Shown in pieces: positions 44,400-53,537 of a DNA stretch of 64,000 bases. The notes beneath the pieces are model-generated. The model had not been told where the DNA came from and did no database searches. It saw only the letters and a list, made by a program, of their open reading frames with translations. Source of the DNA: JBBATK01 sp046297095. GTDB lineage: Bacteria > Bacteroidota > Ignavibacteria > Kapaibacteriales > NICIL-2. The translations under genes and the position numbers were made by a program. The stretch covers positions 124,001 to 188,000 of the forward strand of contig JBKCNS010000040.1 of assembly GCA_046297095.1 (NCBI GenBank), given 5' to 3'. Positions within the stretch are counted from its first letter, which is position 1, and every line of letters begins with the position of its first letter.

Positions 44400-45383
44400 A
44401 TGCTCGCAGTTGTAACGGGAGGAACGGGATTCATTGGCAGCCATCTTGTGGACGAACTTTTGCGCAGGGGTTTACGTGTGCGCTGTCTGCTCCGCGCCTC
44501 CAGTAACACACGGTGGTTAGACGACCCTCGAATCGAGCTTCGCGAAGTGGATTTCGGCCGTCAGGAGTCCATTACCGAAGCCTGTGCCGGAGCTGATTAC
44601 ATTGTTCATTGTGCCGGAGTAATTGCAGGCCATACATTGGACGATTACATGGCGGGCAACAAGGGAATGACCGAAACCATGCTGCGTGCAGCGTTGATTC
44701 ATGCAGGCACCATCAAGAGATTTCTTCATATCAGTAGCTTGACGGCAGTTGGCCCCGCGATATCGCATACACAACCGGTAAACTCGCGCACTGTTCCCAA
44801 GCCCATTACCGACTACGGACGGTCCAAACTCGCAGCAGAGGAATCTGTACTGCAGATGTCGGCGCGAATACCTGTTACCATTATTCGTCCACCGGCAGTA
44901 TATGGCCAGCGAGACGAATCCACGCTCTCATTGTTCCGCGCAATCAAATTTCATCTGGCACTGCTCATGGGATTCTCTCCCAAGTGGATCAGTCTGATAC
45001 ATGTGCGTGACCTGGTTCGGGGTTCCGTGGATGCTATGCTCAGCGACGCAAGTATAGGAAACGCCTACACGCTTACCGGCGAGGGGCCGCATACGTGGCA
45101 GCAGATTTTCAACGAAATGAAAAGCGCAATGAACACGTGGTATGTACCTGTTCGCTTACCCCACGCAGTGGTGCTTGGACTGGGTTTTGCCAGCGGTTTT
45201 CTTGGACGATGGCAACGCAAAGCACCGGTGTTTAACTACGACAAAGGCTTAGACTTTGTGCAAGAAGCATGGGTTTGCAGTAACGAAGAAGCATTGTTGC
45301 ACTTTCAGTTTCAACCGCAGATTAGCTTGCACGACGGTTTGCAACAAACAGCCGAATGGTATCGCACCCGGGGGTGGTTGTAG
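44400..45383 (+). CDS. NAD(P)-dependent epimerase/dehydratase (extended SDR)
   Basis: A 327-residue Rossmann protein. The N-terminal cofactor motif GGTGFIGSH lies at 7-15, HCAGVIAGH follows, and the catalytic triad region reads SSLTAVGP with YGRSKLAAEE. This is the pattern of extended SDR enzymes of the nucleoside-diphosphate-sugar epimerase or dihydroflavonol-reductase type. The C-terminal helix NYDKGLDFVQEAWVCS closes the substrate domain. The substrate is unknown. I start at the ATG at 44400, which begins the fold directly; upstream in-frame codons lie in the repeat-rich leader. The penicillin acylase gene follows after two bases. Confidence 0.88.
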   Translation: MLAVVTGGTGFIGSHLVDELLRRGLRVRCLLRASSNTRWLDDPRIELREVDFGRQESITEACAGADYIVHCAGVIAGHTLDDYMAGNKGMTETMLRAALIHAGTIKRFLHISSLTAVGPAISHTQPVNSRTVPKPITDYGRSKLAAEESVLQMSARIPVTIIRPPAVYGQRDESTLSLFRAIKFHLALLMGFSPKWISLIHVRDLVRGSVDAMLSDASIGNAYTLTGEGPHTWQQIFNEMKSAMNTWYVPVRLPHAVVLGLGFASGFLGRWQRKAPVFNYDKGLDFVQEAWVCSNEEALLHFQFQPQISLHDGLQQTAEWYRTRGWL

Positions 45384-45385
45384 CC

Positions 45386-47914
45386 ATGGTAGTACGTTTT
45401 CTTCAGAGGCTTTCCGCACTCACGGTAACCATTATCATTGTGGTTGTTGCTTTTGTGGTGTTCTCGGTCAAACTTGCACTGCGCTCGAACCTCGAGGCGG
45501 GAATAGAGATCGAATCTGCATCCTTGCAGCGCCCTGTGGAGATTTATCGAAACTCCTTCGGTATACCGCATATTGTGGGTGAAAACTCCGGCGATGTTTT
45601 CTTCGGTTTAGGATTCGTGCACGCTCAAGACCGGCTTTGGCAAATGGATTTGCTTCGCCGAATAGCCCGCGGAAAAACAGCCAGAATATTTGGTGTCTCG
45701 ACTCTGGACGCCGATCGTTTTTTTAGGACTCTGGATATACCTTCTATAGCTGCACAGGTAGCAACGGGCATCTCACCGGAGAGCAAACGTGCACTCGAGA
45801 ATTATACGGCGGGTGTGAACAGCTTTATCGAAAACAATCACGACAATCTTCCATTTGAGTTCGATGCTCTACACTACTCTCCGGAGCCTTGGACGGTTAC
45901 CGATTGTATTTGTATAGAAAGACTCATGGCCTTCGACATGAGTATGAGCTTTTGGACTGATGTTTCCATCGGCGAGATTGCTGACTCTCTGGGTGTAGAT
46001 GAAGCTTTAACGTTCATTCCCGGATATCCATCGTCTGCCCCTACCGTGTGCGATCCCTCGGAGGGTCCGCGCCGCATAGACAGTGAGTCTGCAACTCAAT
46101 CTATGCCAAGTGCAAACCTATACCGCAGCGGTGATAATCGTTCAGAACTCAATAAGCTCATGGCTTCCGCGATGAAAACAGTTCGTACGCAACTGGGAAT
46201 GACAGGCATGTGTTCAGGTAGCAATAGCTGGGTGATGTCGAAGCACGAGCGCGGCGGCAAAGGTGTTGTCTTTGCTAATGATCCTCACCTGTCTCTTGGT
46301 CTGCCGCCACGATGGTATCAAGCGCACATCACCTGCCCTTCGTTCAATGCTGTGGGATGCAGCATACCCGGAGTACCCGGAATTGTAAGCGGGCGAAACG
46401 ACAAGATCGCCTGGGGCATCACAAATGTCATGCTCGACGACTGCGATTTCTTCTTTGAAAAGGTAGATCCCTCGAACCCCGCCTATTACATCAACTCCGC
46501 AGGTAAGAGGGTGAAGTTTGGATTTAAGCGAGACACAATCGAGGTCAAGACGGCTGCCCGGATTGATACCGTCTATTTCGACTATCGCTGCACACCATTG
46601 TCTAATGTGATCAGCGACGCCACCATTACTAAGCGCACGGATAGTTTGTTTCATTACCCTGCATCTGATCGCTCGTTTGCCGCCAAGTATGTTCTTACAA
46701 CTGCGTGGACGGCACGTGAACGCAGCGACGAGTTTCTGGCCGCACTTCGCATCTTACAAGCGTCTTCATGGAAGGATTTCTGCCAGGCGATTTCCACTTG
46801 GGGTGCGCCTGCTCTGAACTTTACCTATGCCGATGTGAACGGTAACATGGGCATCGCTCCAAGCGGACTTGTTCCAAAGCGTGGTGCCGGAAATGCCAAC
46901 TTCCCTCACCCCGGATGGGAGGCTTCGTATGCATGGGCCGGTTTTCATTCATCGAACGAGCTTCCCCGCGTTTATAATCCGCAGACTCGTTTTGTGTTCA
47001 GCGCCAACAATCTTACATCCCGATCTCTGCCATTTTATCTATCGTCGCTATGGGAGCCTTCCTCCAGGGCCGAGCGCATCAAAGAGATGCTTTTGGAATA
47101 CAGAGATTACACAGCCAGAGACGCACAGTTCATGCAAATGGATCAAACCTCGCCCAACGCCAGGTTCGTATTGCAGCATACCCTGCCCATCCTTGTTCGC
47201 GACTCTACCTCTTTTTCTGCCGATGAGCGAAGTGCTATTCGATTGCTGAGCGGATGGGACAAGTCAATGTCGGGCTTAGACATTGCTCCGGCGGTATACA
47301 CCGCATTCCATGAACGGCTAATGAAGAATACATTCGAGATCAAAATTTCGCACGAAATGTACTTGCGCTATGCTTTCGAAGGCGGAATACCTGTGCGCAA
47401 AGTAAACGAGATCTATGCCGATTCTTCTGCTGCGTGGTTCGGACCCGATCCCGGTTTCGCTCGCTCTCGTCGTGAGTCGTGCATTCGCCGTAGCTTCCGC
47501 GATGGAATAGCCACACTGCGCTCTGCTCTTGGCGATCCCTCGAACTGGCAGTACGGAAAGCTGCACCGGCTCACTCTGCGACACCCTTTTCATGCGAACC
47601 CCGCGTTCAAGAATATCGTTTCCAGGTCTGTTCCCTTTATTGGCGGTGATGCCACCACAGTAAACAATGCCCTATGGCAAGTCCACAATCCCTTCGATGT
47701 GTATGTAGGTGCATCCATGAGACTAGTTGCTGATATGGAAGACAGCGTAGTGTACAGCGTGGTACCCGGTGGCTCATCGGGACAACCAATGGATACGCAT
47801 TATGCCGACCAGATTGAACTTTGGGCCAATGGCGGATATATTCCCTTGCCTGTCTCATCAACGCCGGCCAAGTCCTTCACGTTGTTTGCTCGATTAAACC
47901 CACGCTCCCGATAA
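45386..47914 (+). CDS. penicillin acylase family (Ntn-hydrolase) protein
   Basis: An 842-residue hydrolase with an N-terminal membrane segment (about 12-30). The alpha-chain region contains YRNSFGIPHIVGENSGDVFFGLGFVHAQDRLWQMD, here broken as YRNSFGIPHI at 54-63 and GFVHAQDRLWQMD at 76-88. Autoproteolysis should occur before Ser279 in GSNSWVMS, followed by VFANDPHLSLGLPPRW. Members hydrolyse amide bonds of acylated compounds such as acyl-homoserine lactones, penicillins or N-acyl amino acids; the substrate cannot be read from the sequence. The gene starts two bases after the epimerase stop. Its last 38 bases overlap the convergent pgeF gene. Confidence 0.93.
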   Translation: MVVRFLQRLSALTVTIIIVVVAFVVFSVKLALRSNLEAGIEIESASLQRPVEIYRNSFGIPHIVGENSGDVFFGLGFVHAQDRLWQMDLLRRIARGKTARIFGVSTLDADRFFRTLDIPSIAAQVATGISPESKRALENYTAGVNSFIENNHDNLPFEFDALHYSPEPWTVTDCICIERLMAFDMSMSFWTDVSIGEIADSLGVDEALTFIPGYPSSAPTVCDPSEGPRRIDSESATQSMPSANLYRSGDNRSELNKLMASAMKTVRTQLGMTGMCSGSNSWVMSKHERGGKGVVFANDPHLSLGLPPRWYQAHITCPSFNAVGCSIPGVPGIVSGRNDKIAWGITNVMLDDCDFFFEKVDPSNPAYYINSAGKRVKFGFKRDTIEVKTAARIDTVYFDYRCTPLSNVISDATITKRTDSLFHYPASDRSFAAKYVLTTAWTARERSDEFLAALRILQASSWKDFCQAISTWGAPALNFTYADVNGNMGIAPSGLVPKRGAGNANFPHPGWEASYAWAGFHSSNELPRVYNPQTRFVFSANNLTSRSLPFYLSSLWEPSSRAERIKEMLLEYRDYTARDAQFMQMDQTSPNARFVLQHTLPILVRDSTSFSADERSAIRLLSGWDKSMSGLDIAPAVYTAFHERLMKNTFEIKISHEMYLRYAFEGGIPVRKVNEIYADSSAAWFGPDPGFARSRRESCIRRSFRDGIATLRSALGDPSNWQYGKLHRLTLRHPFHANPAFKNIVSRSVPFIGGDATTVNNALWQVHNPFDVYVGASMRLVADMEDSVVYSVVPGGSSGQPMDTHYADQIELWANGGYIPLPVSSTPAKSFTLFARLNPRSR

Positions 47915-48695
47915 GCCCACGATCAGTTATTCTTTCTGGTGATTTCATTCCCACGAACACGGCGTTTCTTCCGCTGTTCACGCCATCGCGTCTAAATGAG
48001 TGGTAACGAGGATCTTCGATAGTGCACGTTTGCGAAACTCGAATTCGTTCGGGTAACAAGCCGCACTCCAGAAGTTGAGCTGTGATTGCTGCACTGTTGT
48101 CGAACAAGAACGAGCCATCGGAAACTTCTGTACAGAACGCCGGAAACAATTGCTGCACATCCGTGCGAACACTATAACTCCTGCCTGATGCACAAGGAGA
48201 GAGCCAAGCATGAAGATGTGATGGTTCAAAGCGTAGCAACGTTTGCATGCGCTCCACTACTCGCCGGGTGATATTCTTCTCTGTGCCTCGCCATCCCGAA
48301 TGAATACAGGCACACAGCGGCACATCCTCGTGCCAAAGCACGATGCCGCAACAGTCCGCCACGGTCACGGCAAGCAATACATTTGTTTGAGTGGTAATCA
48401 AGGCATCTGCAACTCCGTCAAAGCTCGATGATGCCGCATCAACTACTTCTATGTCAACGCCGTGTACTTGCTTCCGCCGCACAACTCTAGTGAACCCTAC
48501 TGCCAAGCCAAGCTCTTCCCACGCGAGCGTTTCTTCGTAGCTGCTCAGGTTCGTGGCATGTTGCACATCATCACTGTCTGCAGCAGCATTCGTGACATCC
48601 ATGCGCAAGAAATCACTTTTTCTCTTCTTGCCGGCTATTCCGAAAACTCCCTCGTGTGTAGTGAACTGCCAAGTATGTAGATCTAGATTTTTCAT
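47877..48695 (-). CDS. pgeF: peptidoglycan editing factor / multicopper polyphenol oxidase-like (YfiH family)
   Basis: A 272-residue protein of the YfiH/LACC1 family. The metal and catalytic residues are visible: His in RRKQVHGVDIEVV, Cys in VTVADCCGIVLW and His in CACIHSGWRGTEKNI. Bacterial members have been shown to act as purine nucleoside phosphorylase/deaminase and, in Escherichia coli, to remove misplaced serine-containing peptidoglycan precursors. The ATG overlaps the comEC stop (ATGA). The 3' end overlaps the penicillin acylase gene on the other strand by 38 bases. Confidence 0.9.
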   Translation of the reverse strand: MKNLDLHTWQFTTHEGVFGIAGKKRKSDFLRMDVTNAAADSDDVQHATNLSSYEETLAWEELGLAVGFTRVVRRKQVHGVDIEVVDAASSSFDGVADALITTQTNVLLAVTVADCCGIVLWHEDVPLCACIHSGWRGTEKNITRRVVERMQTLLRFEPSHLHAWLSPCASGRSYSVRTDVQQLFPAFCTEVSDGSFLFDNSAAITAQLLECGLLPERIRVSQTCTIEDPRYHSFRRDGVNSGRNAVFVGMKSPERITDRGLIGSVGLIEQTT

Positions 48696-50647
48696 AACGC
48701 AGGTATTGAAAACACAACGATGCCGTTCAACTTACTACGCGACTCACTCACCGGAAACACAACTGACGGCGAAACCGATGAGGATGCGGATTTACTTGAA
48801 TCACCAGATAACTTTCGAGGACGATCAACTATGATAGTGAGGGTATCGTATCCAAAAGCCTGTGCAGCACGCTCTATACCGGTCATCGAATGCGAGATAC
48901 GATCAGGTGCCGTACGTGAATCCCGGTAGATCACACATACTCCATGTTGCAATGACAAAGGTCGAAACAGGTACTTCCAACCACCGTCCGCGAACTCTGT
49001 AGTTGGCCTAGCGCCGTAAAACCAAACAACCGTGCACATGCTCACTACAGTGTGCAGTACCAAGCGACGAACCGCGTGCACTGAGCTTTTGTTCGTTGCC
49101 TTCACAGCATACCACAACGTTCCTGACACAGCGAACGCCGCGATAACAGCGGCTTCGTGGTGCAAGAATGCTCCGGGCACTTCGGATGCAAGTGTGTTCC
49201 ATGTGATGCACGCCATCATACTCCACTCTGCCAGTGCCGCAAAAACATACCCCACATCATTACTGAACACAGAGGTTATTGAACTAAGAGCTATACCGGC
49301 CGTGGCGAGTAACGATGCGGGCACAGACACGAGATTTGATATCGGTGCACTCACCGAAAGAGTAGAGAAGAAGAATGCACCGACCGGTACTGTCAGCAGG
49401 CTAACGGCCAGGCTCAAAGCAGTTGAAGCGAGGATCCACTGCACAAGTGTATTCTTCGTCGGTACGACGAATGCAACAAGGACTCGTAATTGTTGATAAA
49501 AGAAATGTATACCCGCAACCGCTGCAAAGGAGAGGTAAAAACCCGCGCTTTGCGCATTCGCAGGATCGGAGACAAGCATCAGTAGGGCAACCGCCGCCAA
49601 AATGTTCAACGCCTGCGGTACACGACCAATTCGGCGCACAAGTTCCGCAGCGACAAACGCCACTCCTGCCCGTAGTGTAGACGCTTCCCCGCCGCTGATA
49701 CCCACAAACAGTAGTACCGGAACAGCTGTAAGCGCAAGGCGCAAAAATCGATGAGAAATGCCTGCAAAAAGAATAGCCAAAAGCGACGCTATAGCGGTGA
49801 TATGCATTCCGCTGACCGCCAGCAAGTGGGCAGTGCCGCTTCTTGTAAACGACTCGCGAATCTCGCCATCCAACATTGAATCATCACCCAGGAGCAGAGC
49901 TTTAGCAAGCTCACGATACTCAGGGTGAAACAACGAATCAATATGCACGGAGGTGTATGCTCGAATACGTGACGCAACACTTGGAGCATGCGAGCCGTCA
50001 TCCATCACCGATATTGCGTTGTGGCTTGAACGTTGAGCTCCGGTGTTTGATGCTGATGCTGATCCCGGTACCAGTGCATGCCACATGGCATCGTTCTGAA
50101 CTGTGTACCGTATTTCGTTGAATTCCAAATCGCTACGAGCCATCACGGGAGGGCGCAGTTCCAGAAGACACAATACCTGCGAATGAACCCTCAAACGTTC
50201 AGGCAGCTTGCCTTTTGCTCGAATCAACACACGAGCCGCGTGTGTGGGCAGGTTCGCTGAGTGAATCTGTCCATACACCTTGATGATACTTGTACCGCCC
50301 CGTGCTCCTGTTATCTCCTCCACACTTCCCCGAAGCAGCACCGGAAAAAGCACCGGAGACTGTGCATAAGGATTGCATGAGGAGCGATAAATCACGGCAC
50401 CAACAAAAGAACCGCCAAGCACAAGCGCGCAGAGGTAGAGTAGCGCCATAAGGCCTTCCGTATACAAACCCGGCCTTCCGGAGCGGCGATGAAAGGCACT
50501 AGATGCAACCACGAAAACAATTGCAAAAACAACTGCCGAAGCAATCGTTAGGGCACCAAGAAACAGTGCGCCGGACTCAAGGAAACGACCGAGCGGGAGA
50601 CCGATTCCTACCGTCAGAAGCATGCGCACGGCAGGAAATTTCTTCAT
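48692..50647 (-). CDS. comEC: ComEC/Rec2-family DNA uptake channel without a nuclease domain
   Basis: A 651-residue inner-membrane protein. N-terminal helices and an OB-like DUF4131 region (about 85-170) are followed by the competence domain, with ALLLGDDSMLDGEIRESFTRSGTAHLLAVSGMHI broken here as LLLGDDSMLDGEIRESF and AHLLAVSGMHITAI, then GEASTLRAGVAF. About ten helices form the channel that carries single-stranded DNA into the cytoplasm during transformation. The metallo-beta-lactamase nuclease domain found at the C-terminus of Bacillus ComEC is absent: the chain ends after about 110 polar residues. Other Com genes are not in the window. It forms a coupled pair with pgeF. Confidence 0.88.
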   Translation of the reverse strand: MKKFPAVRMLLTVGIGLPLGRFLESGALFLGALTIASAVVFAIVFVVASSAFHRRSGRPGLYTEGLMALLYLCALVLGGSFVGAVIYRSSCNPYAQSPVLFPVLLRGSVEEITGARGGTSIIKVYGQIHSANLPTHAARVLIRAKGKLPERLRVHSQVLCLLELRPPVMARSDLEFNEIRYTVQNDAMWHALVPGSASASNTGAQRSSHNAISVMDDGSHAPSVASRIRAYTSVHIDSLFHPEYRELAKALLLGDDSMLDGEIRESFTRSGTAHLLAVSGMHITAIASLLAILFAGISHRFLRLALTAVPVLLFVGISGGEASTLRAGVAFVAAELVRRIGRVPQALNILAAVALLMLVSDPANAQSAGFYLSFAAVAGIHFFYQQLRVLVAFVVPTKNTLVQWILASTALSLAVSLLTVPVGAFFFSTLSVSAPISNLVSVPASLLATAGIALSSITSVFSNDVGYVFAALAEWSMMACITWNTLASEVPGAFLHHEAAVIAAFAVSGTLWYAVKATNKSSVHAVRRLVLHTVVSMCTVVWFYGARPTTEFADGGWKYLFRPLSLQHGVCVIYRDSRTAPDRISHSMTGIERAAQAFGYDTLTIIVDRPRKLSGDSSKSASSSVSPSVVFPVSESRSKLNGIVVFSIPAL

Positions 50648-50684
50648 AGAAATGAAAAAATGATGTTTTTATTGGGGAAAACTG

Positions 50685-50692
50685 TATCTTTG
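50685..50692 (+). promoter_or_regulatory. TATCTTTG -7 element of rpmB
   Basis: TATCTTTGCG matches TAnnTTTG and lies 27 bases before the rpmB ATG in the divergent gap with comEC. A ribosomal protein gene is expected to have a strong promoter, which supports reading these elements as real. Confidence 0.65.
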
Positions 50693-50719
50693 CGCTCTCT
50701 TTCTTAACGGAGTATAGCT

Positions 50720-50941
50720 ATGTCCAAACGTTGTCAATTGACCGGCACAACAGTGTTGTACGGAAATAATGTTTCTCACGCGAACAACAAGACCCGTCGT
50801 CGTTTTCTTCCAAACGTACAGAATAAGCGCATTTGGGACGACGAGAAAAAGGTTTGGGTCCGCATGAAAGTTTCCACACGTGCATTGAAGACTCTCTCCA
50901 AGCGTAGTCTCCAGTCCATGTTGAAAAAGTCGATGGCTTAA
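50720..50941 (+). CDS. rpmB: 50S ribosomal protein L28
   Basis: A 73-residue ribosomal protein: MSKRCQLTGTTVLYGNNVSH, ANNKTRRRFLPNVQ and RALKTLSKRSLQ are the conserved L28 segments. Most L28 proteins are 60-80 residues, so it is complete. GGAG lies nine bases before the ATG. It is not followed by rpmG; an intrinsic terminator follows directly, so it is monocistronic here. Confidence 0.97.
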   Translation: MSKRCQLTGTTVLYGNNVSHANNKTRRRFLPNVQNKRIWDDEKKVWVRMKVSTRALKTLSKRSLQSMLKKSMA

Positions 50942-50945
50942 AAAG

Positions 50946-50972
50946 AAAACCCTTGCAAAAGGGTTTTTTTTT
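50946..50972 (+). terminator. intrinsic terminator of rpmB
   Basis: aaaaccctt (50946-50954) pairs with aagggtttt (50959-50967) around a GCAA tetraloop, followed by five more T residues. It begins five bases after the stop codon. Confidence 0.92.
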
Positions 50973-51007
50973 ACCTTGAACCAGCTGTACTCTCCTACTC
51001 TACGCCA

Positions 51008-52648
51008 ATGTCGACACTGATTCGTACAATGTTGTTTAGTTGTATGACTCTTGTGGCTGTACTGCAGTCGTCATGCGTATCCACTCGCCCGAACCACAAA
51101 AACCACGCGGAAACAAATCCACCCGAGCCGCGAAAATATTCGAACCCCTCGGCCCATCATTTCGAGCAGTCCGGTGCCCGTTTCGCCGACGATCTCTACA
51201 TCAAGGCCGTAAGCGAGTTTATTCTGGATCGTCCGGAGTCGGCGCTACAACATTTGCGACGATTGTTCACCTTCAAGCCCGGTTTTGAAGCATACCTATT
51301 GGCGGCGAAATGCTACCAGGCCTCTGTGCGTGCGGACTCCGCATTGGTGTATGTTCATCGAGCTCTAACGATAAACGACACATGCGCGGAATGCTACAGA
51401 GTAGTTGGCGAGTTACAATTTTCCGCAAACAATTGGTGCGAGGCTGCCAAGGCGTTTAAGCGGTACGCGGAACTTGACGATAGGCCGGCCGCAAAGCTCA
51501 GCTACGCATCAGCCACAGCGCAGTGCACCCCCGCACAAGGTGCGCTGCTGCTTGAGGAATTGTACAATGAAACAGGCAGTTATGCTATACTCTTTGAGCT
51601 CAGTTCACTGTATGAGCAATTGGGTGATAGTGCGCGTGTGTTTCAAATAGTGGACAGGATTATCTCCGATATGCCGGGAACAGGATTTCCACTTGAGAGT
51701 TATGCAGATGTATTGATTGGCGGCAAGCAATTCACCAGAGTGCTGAGAATATTAGATACTCCGGGTGCTCTTCGTGACAGCAACCAAAAACAAGAGGTGC
51801 TCAAAAATCTGGCATACGAGATGTACAATTCGCCGGATCGCTGCGACACTGTGAATGCAATGGGTTTGTACGAGGCTGCACGCCGGTATATGACAGACGA
51901 TGTAACCATGCTGGAGCTTTGCGGCTTGATTCTCCTGGAGAAAGGACTGAAAACAACGGCTCAACAATCCTTCGAAGCAGCCTGTGATGCCGATAGTACA
52001 ATTGGTAGCGTCATGCGCCTTGCTTCCTTCTTCAACGATAAAAGTGATACCCTCAATGTTGTTCACTTTCTGTCCAGGGATACCATCAAAGCAAAATCTT
52101 CCTATCAGATTAGCCTGCTTCTGGGAATGATGCATGCTTGGTTACAAAACACATCCGAAGCGGCACGTTGGTATCGAAATGCAATCACAGCCGATGATTC
52201 AACCGACGAAGCCCGGTTGTATCTAGCGGCCATTTACAGTCAGCAGGGTAAAATTCGAGAGTCTGAAGAACTCTATGAGCAAGTGATACGACTCTATCCT
52301 GATAACTCTCTGGCTTTGAATAACCTTGCCTATGCCTATGCTACTTCAGGCAGGAATTTGGATCTTGCCCTTTCTTATGCGCGCAGAGCAACGGACGCCG
52401 AACCCAAGCGTGCATCGTATCTGGATACCTACGGTTGGGTACTTCACCGGAAGGGGCTGTACACCGAAGCAGACAGTGTTCTTCGCATGGCAATAGAGTT
52501 CGACGAAAACAATGCTACATTTTTCGAACATCTGGGCGATAACTCAAAAAAACTCGGTCATCGGGATCGAGCGATTGCTGCATGGACACGCGCACTTGAG
52601 TTAGATAAAAGCCGTACATACCTGCAGCGCCGCTTGAAATCGCGCTAA
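51008..52648 (+). CDS. TPR-repeat lipoprotein
   Basis: A 546-residue protein with a lipoprotein signal, MSTLIRTMLFSCMTLVAVLQSSC, where the Cys at about residue 23 would be lipidated. TPR units follow in two blocks: about 65-150 (PESALQHLRRLFTFKPGFEAYLLAA, read as A...L.R.....P....AYL..A) and about 380-545 (EESEELYEQVIRLYPDNSLALNNLAYAY-type units ending RAIAAWTRALELD). The C-terminal units are the closest to consensus. Such proteins serve as scaffolds at the outer membrane. It stands 22 bases before motA on the same strand, so it could belong to the motility operon; no flagellar motif is visible in it. Confidence 0.8.
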   Translation: MSTLIRTMLFSCMTLVAVLQSSCVSTRPNHKNHAETNPPEPRKYSNPSAHHFEQSGARFADDLYIKAVSEFILDRPESALQHLRRLFTFKPGFEAYLLAAKCYQASVRADSALVYVHRALTINDTCAECYRVVGELQFSANNWCEAAKAFKRYAELDDRPAAKLSYASATAQCTPAQGALLLEELYNETGSYAILFELSSLYEQLGDSARVFQIVDRIISDMPGTGFPLESYADVLIGGKQFTRVLRILDTPGALRDSNQKQEVLKNLAYEMYNSPDRCDTVNAMGLYEAARRYMTDDVTMLELCGLILLEKGLKTTAQQSFEAACDADSTIGSVMRLASFFNDKSDTLNVVHFLSRDTIKAKSSYQISLLLGMMHAWLQNTSEAARWYRNAITADDSTDEARLYLAAIYSQQGKIRESEELYEQVIRLYPDNSLALNNLAYAYATSGRNLDLALSYARRATDAEPKRASYLDTYGWVLHRKGLYTEADSVLRMAIEFDENNATFFEHLGDNSKKLGHRDRAIAAWTRALELDKSRTYLQRRLKSR

Positions 52649-52670
52649 AACAACCATTGCAGGCACCTCT

Positions 52671-53525
52671 ATGTTCGTCATCATCGGATTCGTCGTCGTA
52701 TTCGGGAGCGTTATCTCCGGATACGTAATGCACCACGGCAATCTTGCCATTCTTGTGCAGCCCACGGAGTTCATTATTATCGTTGGTGCCGCTCTAGGCT
52801 CCATGCTCGTGGCTAATCCCCTACACCTTACCATGTCGATTTTCAAAGGAGTTCTAGGAACGCTCAAGGGATCGACGATAAAAAAAGAAACCTTCCTTGA
52901 TGTGCTGAAGCTGATGTACGAATTGTTTCAGCTTGCAAAGAAAGAAGGCTTGATAGCTCTGGAGCAGCATATTGAAAACCCCAAGAGCAGCGCGATTATG
53001 TCCAAGTACCCATCGTTCCTGAACAATCACCACGCTGTAGATTTTCTCTGTGATACACTGAAAGTGGTGTTGAATGGCGGAGTTCCTGCGCACGATTTGG
53101 ATGACCTTATGGAGTTGGATTTGGAAACAGCACACCACGAGAGCATGCTCGTTCCCAGTGCCGTGAATACCGTAGGCGATGCGTTCCCGGGTTTGGGAAT
53201 TGTTGCTGCGGTGCTCGGAGTTATTATCACCATGGGTCAGATCGACAAGCCACCCGAAGTGATCGGTAACAGCGTAGCTGCAGCGTTGGTGGGCACATTC
53301 CTTGGCGTGTTAATGTCCTACGGAATCGTGGGTCCATTAGCAAAAAACATGGAGCACCTTGTAGCCGCAGAGCATCGCTATCTGGTATGTATCAAAGCAT
53401 CAATTCTGGCTTTTGCCAAGGGCGCGCCCTCGGTGGTAGCTGTTGAGTACGGCCGCCGAGCTATAGAATCACACGATCGTCCGTCGTTTCAAGAAACCGA
53501 AGAAGCCGTTAAGTCGGTACGCTAA
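52671..53525 (+). CDS. motA: flagellar motor stator protein MotA
   Basis: A 284-residue inner-membrane protein with four helices. Conserved parts: MFVIIGFVVVFGSVISGYVMHHG at the start (helix 1 region), the cytoplasmic loop KKEGLIALEQHIENP with the charged residues that contact FliG, AFPGLGIVAAVLGVI with the proline of helix 3, and GVLMSYGIVGPLAKNM in helix 4. MotA and MotB form the proton- or sodium-driven stator. Sequence and length are those of true flagellar MotA, not of the ExbB or GldL relatives. motB follows after 12 bases. Confidence 0.93.
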   Translation: MFVIIGFVVVFGSVISGYVMHHGNLAILVQPTEFIIIVGAALGSMLVANPLHLTMSIFKGVLGTLKGSTIKKETFLDVLKLMYELFQLAKKEGLIALEQHIENPKSSAIMSKYPSFLNNHHAVDFLCDTLKVVLNGGVPAHDLDDLMELDLETAHHESMLVPSAVNTVGDAFPGLGIVAAVLGVIITMGQIDKPPEVIGNSVAAALVGTFLGVLMSYGIVGPLAKNMEHLVAAEHRYLVCIKASILAFAKGAPSVVAVEYGRRAIESHDRPSFQETEEAVKSVR

Positions 53526-53537
53526 TCACCACACATC

